A stretch of 64,000 nt of DNA, taken from NCBI GenBank assembly GCA_022605425.2, contig JAKIMF020000007.1, positions 248,001-312,000 on the forward strand, in the 5' to 3' direction. Shown one piece after another: positions 1 through 13,100 of the stretch; the stretch's first letter is position 1; every line of letters starts with the position of its first letter. Origin of the DNA: Hamiltosporidium tvaerminnensis (Eukaryota > Microsporidia > Dubosqiidae). The notes beneath the pieces were generated by a model. The model saw only the letters and a list, made by a program, of their open reading frames with translations, was not told the DNA's origin and did not search any database. A program made the position numbers and the translations under genes.

Positions 1-130
1 AAATAGCAAATGAGATTATTTTCCAAAAATACTTTGATATATATAACTATTTTATAAATCGCAAATATTTTGATAGCTCTTTAATATCGACTATTTTTTT
101 AATAATTTCAAATATTATTCATCATAAAAG

Positions 131-1148
131 TTGCGACCTACAAATTTTTGCAAAGAAAAAGAAAAATATCGTGCATATATCTACAATTTTACGATTAGAT
201 GTTATAAGGATAAATATCATGGCATGTTGATTTTATATTTAAAATCAGTTTTTTTGTTTTTAAAAAACTATAATCACAGTTTTAGATTTAAAGCGATAAA
301 TCTATTTCTTGAAATAATGAATACTACTGCTTTTGAAAATGAAATTCAAAAAGAGTGTATCTTGTGCGAAATAAATTTACAAATGGGGGTTTTAAATACA
401 TTTATAATCAATGAAGAGATGAATTTAAATGAAAAGATTCTTTTTCGGTATAGTGGTATGTCACAAAAAGAATTGGATTTAAAAGATGGTTTTTTATCCA
501 CAAACATTATAAAAGCTAGCAATTCTGATGATAATAGTTTCTTGTATGATTTATATGAAAATATAGAAAAAAAATCTGTATTTATAGAAGTTTCTATTGA
601 TATATTTATTTGTTGTTTAAATAACCTCAATTGTGATACTAGAAATATTGAGATTCATAAAATATTCGATTTCATACTCAAAAACATATTTTGTTATTCT
701 ATGGTTGTATTTAAATTGCCATCATGTTTAGATTCAGATTATATGAAGAAATTTTTTGATAAATTATTTTCTGATGACATACTCGTTAATATTTTTATTA
801 AAACTGTTTCCAACGAATTTGATAAAATTTATGTTGCTTTGGGTGAAATTCAAAGATTGGTGAGCATAAAAGCTAAAGAAAATAAGCCGATGGATCACCC
901 AGTCAATATAATTGTTTTTAATTTACTTTTTTCGGAAAAAAATGATTAATTTAATATCATCACTAAAAAATACTAGTCGAATTCAAATTTTTACAAAAAT
1001 AAGAGTGAATTTTAAGTTTAATATTTTTGCAAATATTTATTCTTTCTTTGATAAGTATATTGAATCTATACCACCTGCTTTAAGAAAAATTTTTACAAAT
1101 TTAAGATATTTAGCGGTGAATGAGGAAGTCGGATTAGGTAGAAATTAA
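131..1148 (+). pseudogene. Unrecognised hypothetical gene, frameshifted near its 3' end
   Basis: I do not recognise this protein. A 272-codon frame opens just after a TAA at 125-127 and has no ATG at its beginning (the first codon of the open stretch is TTG); internal ATGs lie near 211 and 317, so the true start is lost, upstream, or internal. Codon content looks coding, with hydrophobic residues alternating with K, N and D. In 912-949 the frame ends but an overlapping frame continues for about 65 more codons with similar composition, which suggests one gene broken by a frameshift. A segment reading LNNLNC, followed some 20 residues later by NIFCY, resembles FNDLNC and LPYLCY in the broken gene at 62.8-64 kb. 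I infer, weakly, that both belong to one lineage-specific family. No signal peptide or catalytic motif is visible. Confidence 0.45.
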
Positions 1149-3082
1149 TAAAGTATTGTACTAATTTTTAATAAATTTATTTTTAATCTTACTTCATAAA
1201 TGATATATTTAATTTTGATTTCTATTTGCTTAACAAAAGTTATTTGTGTATTTAATTTTATAAGAGATTCTAAAAAATCAACCAAAATACAAAAATTTAT
1301 TTTCTTATAAATCATAAACCATACTTATCTAACGTGGTTTTAATAACTCTTTAAAAATAATTATAAATCTAAATTTTAAAAAAACGATTTTTTAAATTCT
1401 TTCTAAGTTTTTAAATAAATTAATAAATTTCTTAAACAATGTGATTTGTTAAAAAAACTGTTTTAATATGTAATATAATCAGATATTATTTTTTTTAGTA
1501 GAAATATTTCATTTTATAAAAAACAATAAAGCATACATCATTATATTTAAATATAAGGATTTATACTAAAAGAGAATAACTTGCGAGTTTTTAAAGATAG
1601 AAAGATTTAAAATTGTATCTCAAGATGCAAGGTAAATATATTTACTTTTATTAAATATTTGGGTGGATTGTACAAGAAACGACATTCTTATAAAAACATA
1701 TTGCTTTGAATTTGATCAAAGAAAAATATTTTTTTAATATATAACTAATAATAATAAATTATTGATAAATTTGATTAAAAAAATATATTAAGTTAGCTGC
1801 TAAGCTCGTAGAAACGAATTTATTTTACATTCAAAAGAAAAAAAAATAGTGGATTACTTAACCTTTATAAACAGAGCCATATTTTCTTAATATTATCAAA
1901 TAGGATTTTATACCCTCGCCACGTTCGTCTATCATATGATTTCTTGTCTTTCATATCACATTTTTAGTCGTCTTTAGGCATTTCTCAATATAATTTTAGG
2001 ATCTTTTTAAATTTAGCATGTATTTCTTCTTTTAATTTATTTACATTCTATTTTTCAGCACTTCAGTTCAGCATTTTATGTATAGTCATTTCACTTTTCA
2101 CATATTTTTATTCAATTCTGTCTCTTTCCTTGAAGAAATTTATTCTTGTGAGATGTTTTATTTGTGTCACAAAAAACGTTTTTAAACAAAATGCTGTTTT
2201 AGATAATCTACTTTTTTGTATAACTTCATATTAAATTTTATTAAAATTCGTTTAATTTAATCAGGTATAAAATTCCACGAAGGTATTTAAGCAATAATTG
2301 GTTTATGCAATTATTATTAAGAATATAAATAAATCTCACAGAATAATGGTAAAAAGGCATCAATCTTATCATACAATTTTTTATGCAACCGTAAATCCTT
2401 AGAAAATAAATCTTAACAAAGTGATTTAAATTGCTTTTGAAATAAAAACGTTAGAAAAATTAAAAAACAAAGTTATCATGTTATTATTGGTGAATAATAA
2501 GATTTAGAAGAAAATTTTCGAAACTTAATTCGAATTTTTTTTGAATCAATATAAACTTTAAATTGTTTCATGCTCAGTTCTACTCATAATTATTGGTTGT
2601 GTAAGATTTATGAACAACCAATAACGTCATATCCTAATTTGACCACTTTAATTGGTGTCTTGAAGTGTTTTAAACAATTAAACATTTACAGGTGCGTCGA
2701 GTCGTCGAAGCCGTGGTCGAAACATTACTGAATTTTATAATGATATTCTTCCAAATTTAGAAAAACTAGAATTTCATCAATGAAAATTTTGTACGGCATG
2801 GTGGGCTACTTGATAAGGCATTGGTTTTAATATAAACATGATATGGAATTATATAGGATCAAAAAAATATGCCTAATTACATATTTTCTCGATCGTTGTT
2901 GTAATTGTAAAATACATTTACTGTAATAACTATGAATTTTACATGAAAAAACGAAATATTTTTCTCAGAAGATGAATTAAAATTATTTTACATCGGAAAT
3001 TCGACTTTTCATTTCTTTATCAATTTTTATAAAATATTTTTAAAATTATGCATTCTAAACAAAATTGACTTTGAATTTAAAA
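1149..3082. other. AT-rich intergenic stretch, no gene seen
   Basis: About 1.9 kb with stops in every frame. A slightly GC-richer patch near 2690-2810 reads open for a short distance on the plus strand, but I cannot tie it to any family; it may be a transposon scrap. Confidence 0.6.
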
Positions 3083-3154
3083 AGGTTCCACCGAGATTCG
3101 AACTCGGGTCGCAGGAGTCAAAGTCCTGAGTGATAACCACTACACCATGGAACC
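3083..3154 (-). tRNA. tRNA-Gln (anticodon TTG)
   Basis: On the minus strand the sequence starts GGTTCCA and ends TGGAACC plus a discriminator T, a perfect 7-bp acceptor stem. The D arm holds an A-box-like GTGTAGTGGTTATCAC. The anticodon arm is CAGGA-CTTTGAC-TCCTG, giving anticodon TTG, which reads CAA (Gln). The T arm contains the canonical GAGTTCGAATC B box. There is no intron and no encoded CCA. A run of five T follows the gene on its own strand (plus-strand AAAAA at 3079-3083), a normal RNA polymerase III terminator. Length is 72 nt. Acceptor stem and body match the eukaryotic nuclear tRNA-Gln pattern. It is the only tRNA I find in the window. Confidence 0.96.
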
Positions 3155-3399
3155 ATTGGGCTACCAAATATAAATATATATTGTTTTACATATCGGTTTT
3201 TAAAAAAAATTTTATTTCTTTAAATTCGTCGCAAAACCACATTACGTTTTTCTGGTATAAAAGAATCAAAGCAAAGATTATTACTTAAAAAATTAGTGGC
3301 TAATTTACTAGAAAAACAGAAATATTTTTTCATGTTATAAATGAGTTTTAGATTAAAGCAGATAACTAACTATTCCTTTAACAATTCATCAAAATTCCT

Positions 3400-4490
3400 A
3401 AAATACTTAATCTTAAAAGTGTTTAGAACCTATTTGATGAACGAGACAATTGCTCAGACGTGGGCAGATTGAAAGCTAGATTTTGCACCCCAAGAGCTAA
3501 CTGGGTTTTCAATTATCAATACTTTCAGAACAGATACGCTTACAGATACGTTATATCTTGACGGCTTCAATCGGGTCTAACTAGAAGTTAAAATTTACTA
3601 GAACATTATAGCTTGCTACTTAGAATTCCTGACTCTATTAGTGTAAATTTTTTGTTTGTCTCAAGCACTAGGCTTTCAACTCGAGTGAGCAAGTCTAGGC
3701 TTCCATGTCATTGCATATGCCGATTAGCTTTAATTATTCGTGGTTTACAAACTAGTTACATAAAAACCTACAATCTAATGTGTAAAATATTGCTAATGTA
3801 ATGTGTAAAGTTCACGGATTTTATCACATAAAGTCTATGATGAATTACTATTAGATGGACTCTTTTCTTTTAGTATGATATCCACAGCCTCTTTCTCTAG
3901 ATCGCACTTCCCATTACTCCTTGCAAATTAAATATTAACGAAAAAATGTAATGTTTTGATTCCACGGAGCGTAAAAAATATAATGTGGAGCTAAGCCAAC
4001 CTTGCTATGCACCATTCTTTTTGCGAACTGTTTATTAACTTTTAAGCTTGTAAATTCATTGGTATTTTCCCGTTTTCGGGATTTTATACTCATCGCATTC
4101 GTTTTTATTCCTTCGGAAAGACCATGCATGACCAAATTATTTGACAAGTTTTAGATCAATTTAAAGGTGAAAGGTGATCCAAGGATATGATAGGCAACAT
4201 CCTTCTAAAATACCTTCCTTCTATGTTTTTCTACACACAATGTCCTCTACTTACATTCCTTAGAAAAAAGCGAACTAATGATCTCCTATTACCTTTTAGG
4301 CCGTAAATTATGACTTTACTAAAAATTGTTTTAAGCTTGTAGACCTTCTCTTGCTTGTATTCATTCCGATATAACACCTGAAAAATTAGCTGTTATTATC
4401 GCACCAAAAATCTTAACAATGATTTCCGCACTAACTTCACCTACTCATTGTCAAACAGATAGTGTTTAATGTGATTATCTTACTTTTCAC
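3400..4490 (-). mobile_element. Family X dispersed repeat, copy 1 (decayed)
   Basis: Read on the minus strand, this stretch matches the copy at 22.6-23.35 kb in the same order. A 5' block (about 4490-4400) contains GATAATCACATTAAACACT and then a CAATGAGT stretch. A middle block (about 3730-3590) contains CTTGCTCACTCGAGTT. A 3' block (about 3500-3420) contains GCAATTGTCTCGTTCATC and then AGGTTCTA. The matching blocks are GC-richer than the surroundings. Between blocks the copies differ by many substitutions and indels. A 70-codon minus-strand frame lies inside (3935-4147) but has no recognisable similarity. The family identity is unknown; edges are approximate. Confidence 0.5.
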
Positions 4491-5247
4491 GAGAATGTTT
4501 AATTAATTTTAATAATTACAGTTAATTTTTAGCGTTTTTCGTTCTATTTAAACTAAAATGACGATATTGTATTATAAAATAATTACCTTTTTACGTACAG
4601 TTATTGTCACACAAAATATAGTTTATAAAACGGTTTTAAATAGAATAAAACAAAACCAAAAAAACCACAAAACAATTTATTCTCGAAGGTCATAAAATAT
4701 ATTTTAATCATTTACTTTTTCAGTGGCAAAAAACTAGAAAAATATATTTATTGAATTGCTTAAAATGGAAAATGCAAAAAAAAAAATATTTTGATGCTAT
4801 AATACAATAAATCGATAGCTTTGTGTTAAGACTCCTAAACGCCACCTTTATTTTAATTTCTTCTATATCTTCTATACCTTATGTCTCAAGTATATAAAAC
4901 ACTTTTCATCTAAGGATTTTTTAAAAAAAACATATTCTGTTGTAGTATAAAGAATATTGTCGTGCTGTATCAAGAATATACTATAACAAATGTAATTAAA
5001 TCAAAAATCTGCTTGCATTATATATTTTAATTTAGAAGACAAAATATCATTATAATACAATAAATAGACTTTGTAATAAGAAATATTTAATAACAACTAA
5101 TAATTTAGAAAAATATTATCGTGATACTTAAGAAAAACCAAAAATATCCTTATTTTTAATGAATATATAATTAGTAGTAATTAAAATAACAAATTAATTT
5201 AATTAAAGTTTTAATTTAGGAAATTTACTACAACAGTCTAAATACAC
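4491..5247. other. AT-rich intergenic stretch, no gene seen
   Basis: Very A+T rich, with stops in all frames. No RNA gene or repeat was recognised. Confidence 0.55.
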
Positions 5248-5440
5248 ATTTTTAATCAGAAACTAAATATAATTTAATTTTATATTTGATTCAACTATTA
5301 ATTTATTTTTAATCAAAAACTAAATAAAATTTAATTTTATATTTTATTCAAGATTTCATTTATTTTTAATTAGAAACTAAATATATTTTCAATTTTCTAT
5401 TATATCTTAGAATAAATTTATTTTTAATTAAAAAAACAAC
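5248..5440. repeat. Degenerate tandem repeat, about 70-bp unit
   Basis: Three to four diverged copies of a unit containing TTTTTAATCAGAAACTAAAT and then ATTTAATTTTATATTTGATT. It opens the 5.2-15.7 kb tandem-repeat block. Confidence 0.65.
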
Positions 5441-5689
5441 AAATTTATATTTTATTATTTTATATTTCTAAGCAACAATTACATTTTTAGAAATAATCTC
5501 ATTTTTTTCATTTATTCAGAGGTTTTTCAAGTAATTTTATACATTTACAATAAAATAGACTGTTATTCGATTTACCTTATAATTTCTAAATTTTATATTT
5601 AACTCTAAAATAAAACATTTTGATAGAATTATAAAGTATATTACCAAACTAATTGCAAAAATAATAAGTATTTTATTAATAAAGTTACA

Positions 5690-6063
5690 AATCACTGTAT
5701 TGCAAGTTCTTATAAATAAAATTACATTCACTGTATTGATAGTTCTAATAAATGTTTACATTCACTGTATTGATAATTCTTATAAATGTTTATAATCCCT
5801 GTATTGATAGTTCTTATAAATGTTTATAATCACTGTATTGATAGTTCTTATAAATAAAATTACATTCCCTGTATTGATAGTTCTTATAAATAAAATTACA
5901 TTCACTGTATTGATAGTTCTAATAAATGTTTATAATCACTGTATTGATAGTTCTTATAAATAAAATTACATTCCCTGTATTGATAGTTCTTAAAAATAAT
6001 ATTAAATTCACTGTATTACAAGTTCTTAATAATAATAGATTCCCTGTATGGCAATTTCTTATT
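5690..6063. repeat. Tandem repeat, 31-37-bp unit (CTGTATTGATAGTTCTTATAAA)
   Basis: About eleven copies of a unit built around CTGTATTGATAGTTCTTA. Two linker types alternate: one with TAAAATTACATTC, the other with TGTTTATAATC. The mix of linkers points to duplication of two-unit blocks as well as single units. The 64-codon minus-strand frame at its left edge is not credible as a gene. Confidence 0.85.
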
Positions 6064-6732
6064 AATGTTTATAATCATCATATTTAATTAATATTTTTAT
6101 TCAAAAAATTAAATGACAAAATTTATTTTACTTTTTAAGATCGAATTTATATCAAACAATATTTTTTTAAATTTACTTTTTTTTATTAAGAAATACATAA
6201 AATGAATTATTCTATTACTTTATTAAAAAGAAAAACAAAATTATCATTGTTGTCACCCAAGCAAAATATATTTTTATATACTATAGATTGAATATATGCC
6301 TCTATTCTTACTGTTAGGTAAATAACTACGATTTGTAATCTTTCACATATTGATAGATATTTTTCTTAGTTTTCATATAAATAATTATTTAAATATTACG
6401 TCTTTAAAAAAGAAATTACATATTTACAAGCAGGTCATACTTCCTAAGTTTCTCAGTTTAATCTATTAAATATAAATCATTGGTTTTATCCTTAATGGTA
6501 TATTATTAAAAGATTATTTAAGTTTTCTATTTGCACAATTAAATTTAAAAATTCGATAAATCTTCTTAATTATAGAAATTTTATTTGATTTCTTATCTAA
6601 AATAAATATATCGAATCTATTATTCTTAAAATAATTATAAGAGTTTTAATTCCTATAAATTAACTTCAAGGTCATTTCATTAAGTAAACAGGCGAAAGAA
6701 TCAATTTTTTTTTTAATTTATCAAATGTTTTA
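6064..6732. other. AT-rich intergenic stretch, no gene seen
   Basis: No coding frame or RNA gene was recognised. It ends at the target-site duplication of the next element. Confidence 0.55.
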
Positions 6733-7087
6733 CTTAGAAATAAAACTATTTATTTAATAAAATTCTGGGTTAAAATATTTTTACCATTTTTTTATGTTTT
6801 CTTCTACCTCTTTAACCACTGCTGTCACTTCTTCCAAATCCGATTCTTCATTTATGTTATTAGTCGGTTTATCTAAAGTGGTTCCTCCTTGTGGAATATG
6901 GGGTAATTATTTTTTGGTTTTAAATTTTTTGCACCATCTTACTCTCTCTTCGCTTCTTTTAAAGGGGGTGTTGGTTCCTCATGCATCTCTGATATCATAA
7001 TAACATCCATTGACGCTCTCTTCCAGCTCTCTTCGGCATTTAGTCCTGATTCAAGTCCTCTTCGTCGATAAAAAGCTTAGAAATAAA
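6733..7087 (-). mobile_element. 5'-truncated LINE copy (3' end only) with 12-bp target duplication
   Basis: Read on the minus strand this is the last ~330 bp of the non-LTR element found complete at 26.16-29.97 kb: it runs from the Asp-Arg-Arg-rich stretch, through the acidic C-terminus, to the shared 3' tail AACCCAGAATTTTATTAAAT. It is flanked by a direct repeat CTTAGAAATAAA at 6733-6744 and 7076-7087, the expected target-site duplication. The perfect 12/12 match and good similarity to the full copy suggest a fairly recent insertion truncated at its 5' end, typical of target-primed reverse transcription. It is not functional. A short plus-strand frame (6794-7000) is only an antisense shadow. 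Confidence 0.88.
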
Positions 7088-7837
7088 CATATTATATCTT
7101 TTGTTAGTTTTTCAAACAAAGAATGAGAATAAAAAGCCTCTTGACTTTACAAAATTTCTACGATCTGTTTCATTTTTATTTTAAAGACATAAGAATTCGT
7201 TCTTAAATATTACTGTTTCTTCAAACATTCATAAATACTTCTATTTCTTCTCAAATATTATAATAAATTTGATTTCTTTAAATCATTCTTACATTTTTCT
7301 ATTTTTTCTTAATTTTTCTATTTCTTCTCAAATATTACAATAAATTTGACCTCTTTAAATCATCTTTCTCTACAGATTTCCATTTCTTAATTTTTCTATT
7401 TATTCTTATATCATTTAATATTTTAATAACTTTGATTTCTTTAAATCATTCATACTTCAAAAATCATTCAAAATGTCATTTTTAGAAACCAATTTAATAA
7501 TAAAATATTAATTATCATTTATTTCTTGATTAAATCATAAATTTATATTTCCTTTGTTTGCAAACAAATATAATTTTTTTACGAAAAAAAATAATTTAAT
7601 ATTTCCTACATTTAAATTCTAATAAATATTAAATAATTGTTTTTCGTAAAAAAGAATAAATAGTTTTTTGTCATTAAATCATTTTTATATTTCTTACATT
7701 TAAATAAATTTGTTTCCAACTATTAATTTACATTTCTAATTATTCACATTAATTTTTTATTTTCTTTAAATTTCTTATTATTTGAATAAATATGTTTCCA
7801 ACTATCAATTTACTCTTTTACAATATATTAATAGTTT
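7088..7837. repeat. Pyrimidine-rich degenerate repeats
   Basis: Diverged repeats of motifs such as CTATTTCTTCTCAAATATTA and GATTTCTTTAAATCATTC. G becomes rare on the plus strand from here to about 9.1 kb. No gene. Confidence 0.55.
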
Positions 7838-8180
7838 TCTTATTCTATCAATTTTTTTACCAATCAATTTTGCATCCAATTATTAATTTTTTTTACCAAT
7901 CAATTTTACATCCAATTATCAATTTTTTTTACCAATCAATTTTACATCCAATTATTAATTTTTTTTACCAATCAATTTTACATCCAATTATCAATTTATT
8001 TTACCAATTAATTTTAAATCCAACTATCATTTCTTTACCAATTAATTTTATATCCAATTATCAATTTTTTTACCAATTAATTTTATATCCAATTATCAAT
8101 TCTTTACCAATTAATTTTATATCCAATTATCAATTTTTTACCAATTAATTTTTACATCTAAATATCAATTTATACCAATT
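7838..8180. repeat. Tandem repeat, about 36-bp unit (TTACCAATCAATTTTACATCCAA)
   Basis: About nine copies of a unit combining TTTTACCAATCAATTTTA with CATCCAATTATCAA. The first copies are nearly identical and later ones are shorter and more diverged. Because 36 is a multiple of three, an artefactual 118-codon frame (7792-8148) stays open across it; I do not regard it as a gene. Confidence 0.85.
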
Positions 8181-8199
8181 TCTCCGTTTTTACAAATTA

Positions 8200-9125
8200 T
8201 TTCTTTAAATTAATTTATTTACCAATTTTTCTTTTAATTCCTTTTTCAATTCTTTAATTTATTCGTTAAAATTCTTTTTTCAATTCTTTAATTTATTATC
8301 TTTTTCATTCGTTAATTTATTCCCCTTTTCTTAATTCTTTAATTTATTATCTTTTTTTCATTTTTTTTTTAATTTATTCGTTAAAAATCTTTTTCATTTC
8401 TTTAATTTATTATCTTTTTTTCATCTTTTTTTTTAATTTATTCGTTAAAAATCTTTTCTTAATTCTTTTTTTCATTTATTTTTTTTTTAATTCTTTTTTT
8501 TTAATTTATTCGTTAAAAATCTTTTTCATTTCTTTAATTTATTATCTTTTTTTCATTTTTTTTTTAATTTATTCGTTAAAAATCTTTTTCATTTCTTTAA
8601 TTTATTATCTTTTTTTCATTTTTTTTTTTAATTTATTCGTTAAAAATCTTTTTCATTTCTTTAATTTATTATCTTTTTTTCATTTTTTTTTTTAATTTAT
8701 TCGTTAAAAATCTTTTTCATTTCTTAATTAATATCCCCTTTTCATAATTCTTTTCTTAATTCCTCTTTCTTAAATTCTTTTTTTTTTATTTATTATCTTT
8801 TTTTCATTTTTTTTTTTAATTTATTCGTTAAAAATCTTTTTCATTTCTTAATTAATTCCCCTTTTCATAATTCTTTTCTTAATTCCTCTTTTCTTAATTC
8901 ATTTCTTTAATTTATTATCTTTTTTTTAATTCTTTTTTTTTTAATTTATTCGTTAAAAATCTTTTTCATTTCTTAATTAATTCCCCTTTTCATAATTCTT
9001 TTCTTAATTCTTTTTTTTTATTTATTTATTTTTTTTTAATTCTTTTTTTTTAATTTATTCGTTAAAAATCTTTTCTTAATTCTTTTTTTTATTTATTTTT
9101 TTTTCATAATTAATACTTTTTAGAT
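8200..9125. repeat. Poly-pyrimidine degenerate satellite (TTTAATTTATTCGTTAAAAATC)
   Basis: Repeated units of about 60-70 bp built from TTTAATTTATTCGTTAAAA, TCTTTTTCATTTCTTTAATT and TATTATCTTTTTTTCATT, with homopolymer T runs. G occurs on the plus strand almost only in the CGTTAAAA motif. No coding capacity. Confidence 0.8.
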
Positions 9126-9177
9126 TAATTAGTTAAATCAATTTTTATTTTTTAACTTTTTTTTTCATCAAATTATT

Positions 9178-10060
9178 TTATTATAATTAGTAAGTAATAA
9201 GTATCATAAGAACCAAGTATCATAAGAAACAAGTATCATAAGTATTAGTAAGTAATTAGTAAAAAGTAATAAGTAATAAGTAGTAAGTATTATAAGTACT
9301 CCCTCTTTTACTACTTATTTATGTCACTTCTTAATAATAAAATAATTCTTTTATTTCCTTTTTTGTAGTTCTCTCAATTATTTAATCTATAATTCGTTAT
9401 TCTAAATTATCAATTTTTTTATTTAATTAATCCATTTTTATATTTATATATTGGAAAAATTCTCTATTTTACTATATATTCTCTATTACTATATATTACT
9501 ATATATTACTATATATTCTCTATATATTCTCTATTACTATATATTATTTCTCGACTCCCATCTATTATATATCATATTTCTATTTCCATTACAAAACTTT
9601 ATTTTAATTTATGTTTCAAATCAATTATTTCTAAATTAAAATAGTGATTAATAATATTTATCATTCTAATAAGTATTCTATTTATTTATTATTTGATAGT
9701 AATAGATTTCATAGTAATAGATTTCATAGTAATAGAGTTGATTGATAGTAAAGGGATCTATCTGATTGTTAAATAAATCTTATAAACCAATAACAAACCA
9801 ATTAGTGAATCTTATAAAATAATAACAAACCAATTAGTGAATCTTATAAACTAATATCAAACATATATCAAATAAACCAACCAGTAAACTAATAATAAAC
9901 TAAGACATAAACTAAATATATAAACCAACCAACCAATACTAATCAATACCAATACCAAATACAAAAAAATAATCAACCAATACTAATCAATACCAATACC
10001 AAATACCAATACCAAATACAAAAAAATAATCAACCAAATATCAAATATTTACATAAATGG
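9178..10060. repeat. Patchwork of short simple repeats upstream of the cyclin gene
   Basis: Successive patches: AAGTATCATAAGAAC and AGTAAGTAATAAGT repeats (9178-9300); TATTACTATATATTACTA repeats (about 9470-9550); ATAGTAATAGATTTC repeats (about 9697-9745); CAAACCAATTAGTGAATC repeats (about 9788-9870); AACCAATACTAATCAATACC repeats (about 9927-10040). Each patch has its own unit. The 62-codon frame at 9451-9639 is an artefact of the TA-rich repeat. Confidence 0.75.
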
Positions 10061-10191
10061 TAAATCATAAAAACTTTGACATATGATTATTTATTCCATT
10101 TATAGAATACACAGTCTGATGTAATACCACCGAATTTATCATTTGTTTTATTATAAATTTAAAAAAAATAAACATTTTTTTTAATCCTAAC

Positions 10192-13100
10192 ATGGAAATC
10201 AAAATGGACAAACAAATTAACAGACAAGTATTTTACAATAAAACAACAAGTTGTAATAAGTACATCAGATATACAAGGAGTGGTGAGAGTGGGAGTGGTA
10301 TGTGTGGTGGTAGTAGTATGTGTGGGGAGAGTATGTGTGGTGAGAGTGGGTGTGGTGAGAGTTATAGTAGTAGTAATATAAGTATTAGTAAAGACACTAG
10401 TAAAGATACTAGTAAAGACACTAGTAAAAATACTAGTAAAGACACTAGTAAAGATACTAGTAAAGACACTAGTAAAAATACAAGTAAAGATACTAGTAAA
10501 GATACAAGTACAAATACAAGTAATACTTATACTCCTACTTATACTAACAACAATAATAACAATAACACTTATAATAACATTATTACTTGTAATACATCTG
10601 TCTGTTCTAAGAGATATAAATTACCAGTAATTGAAACAAAAAGTATTAAAGATAATCTTAAGATGTATAATAATACAAAATATAAAGAAATAGATTTGTA
10701 TAATAATAAGAGAGGAGTAAGTAGGAGTGTATGTGATAGAGTAAGTAAGAGTATGAGTAAAGATAAGAGTATGGGTGATAGAGTAAGTAAGAGTCTGAGT
10801 AAAGATAATACTAAGAGTATGAGTAAAGATAAGAGTATGGGTGATAGAGTAAGTAATACTATGGGTGATAGAGTAAGTAATACTATGAGTAAGAATAAAG
10901 ATAAGAATAAAGATAATACTATGTGTAGGAATAAAGATAAGAGTATAACTAATACTATAGATAATAATAAAGATAACCCTATAGATAAGAGGAGTACTTA
11001 TACTTCAGATAACCCTATAGATAAGAGTATTACTTATACTATAACTAATACTATAGATAAGAGTATATGTAATACTATAGATAACTATAGAGATAAGAGT
11101 ATTACTAATACTATAGATAAGAATAAAGATAAGAGTATTACTTATACTATAGATAAGAGTATATGTAATACTATAGATAACTATAGAGATAAGAGTATTA
11201 ATAACAGTAAAGATTCTTTGAAGTGTAAGATGTATGTTAATGAGTTTGAAATGAAAGGAGAAGAATTATATTATAACAAGGGTTATTATAGTAGTAGTTA
11301 TGAGGATGAGGGTCTTAAGTATAATAGTTCTTATAAGGATGAAGGTCTTAAGTATAGTAGTAGTTATATAACTAGTAAGGATGAAGGTCTTAAGTATAAT
11401 AGTAGTAGTTCCTATAAGGATGAGGGTCTTAAGTATAATAGTTCTTATAAGGATGAAGGTCTTAAGTATAATAGTAGTAGTTCCTATAAGGATGAGGGTC
11501 TTAAGTATAATAGTAGTAGTTCCTATAAGGATGAGGGTCTTAAGTATAATAGTAGTAGTTCCTATAAGGATGAGGGTCTTAAGTATAATAGTAGTAGTTC
11601 CTATAAGGATGAGGGTCTTAAGTATAATAGTAGTAGTTCTTATAAGGATGAAGGTCTTAAGTATAGTAGTTCTTACAAGGATGAAGGTCTTAAGTATAAT
11701 AGTAGTAGTTCCTATAAGGATGAAGGTCTTAAGTATAATAGTAGTAGTTATTATAAGGATGAGGGTCTTAAGTATAGTAGTTCCTATAAGGATGAAGGTC
11801 TTAAGTATAATAGTAGTAGTTCCTATAAGGATGAGGGTCTTAAGTATAATAGTAGTAGTTCCTATAAGGATGAGGGTCTTAAGTATAATAGTAGTAGTTC
11901 TTATAAGGATGAAGGTCTTAAGTATAGTAGTTCTTACAAGGATGAAGGTCTTAAGTATAATAGTAGTAGTTCCTATAAGGATGAGGGTCTTAAGTATAAT
12001 AGTAGTAGTTCCTATAAGGATGAGGGTCTTAAGTATAATAGTAGTAGTTCCTATAAGGATGAGGGTCTTAAGTATAATAGTAGTAGTTCTTATAAGGATG
12101 AAGGTCTTAAGTATAGTAGTTCTTACAAGGATGAAGGTCTTAAGTATAATAGTAGTAGTTCCTATAAGGATGAAGGTCTTAAGTATAATAGTAGTAGTTC
12201 CTATAAGGATGAAGGTCTTAAGTATAATAGTAGTTATATAACTAGTAAGGATGAGGGTCTTAAGTATAATAGTAGTTATTATATAAGTAGTTCTTATATT
12301 AGTAGTAATAGTATTAAGTATAATTATCTTAGTACTACGGATACTAGTAATAAGGATACTAATACTAATAACAAGTATTCTAATAACAAGTATTCTAGTA
12401 ATAAGGATATCATTCCTAGGTATTTAAATTCTTCTTCTGATAGTTATAAGGATTCTTGTGGTTCTTCTTTCTGTTCTGAACAAGATTATAATTATTTTAT
12501 GCATAAAAATAATTTTGAATTAAATAGATTTTATTTTTATGCAAATAGTAGTAGTAGGGATAGTATTAATAGGGATAGTATTAATAGGGATAGTATTAAT
12601 AGGGATAGTATTAATAAGAAGAGTATAAATATTAATACTATTAATAAGAAGAGTATTAATAATAACCCTATTTATAAGAAGAGTATTAATAATTATTATA
12701 ATGATAATACTATTAATAATAATACCCTTATTAATAACCCTATTAATAAGAAGAGTATTAATAATTATTATAATGATAATGAATTGTGTAACTCTGGATA
12801 TAAAAATAATAACTTATATGATAGAAATAACTTATATGATAGAAATAATAATTGTAAAAACTTATTGAAGAAAAACAACACTTATAATAATACTAATACA
12901 AATACTAATACTAATGTTAATACAACTTATAATAATACTAATACATATACTACCAACACATATACTACCAACACATATACTAATACTAATACAAACAACA
13001 AAATAAATACTACAAATACTAATACTAATACTAATACAAATAACAAAATAAATACCTATACTACCAATACAAATACTTATACAAATAACAAAATAAATAC

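Noticed and set aside
7792-8148. 118-codon frame of FYQSILHPIIN repeats
   Set aside because: A 36-bp non-coding satellite keeps any frame open; no flanking unique coding sequence.
11381-12241. 286-codon hydrophobic frame (VLSIIVVVPIRM repeats) on the plus strand
   Set aside because: Alternate-frame shadow of the KDEGLKY coding minisatellite, open only because unit lengths are multiples of three; the frame with the cyclin box is the credible one.
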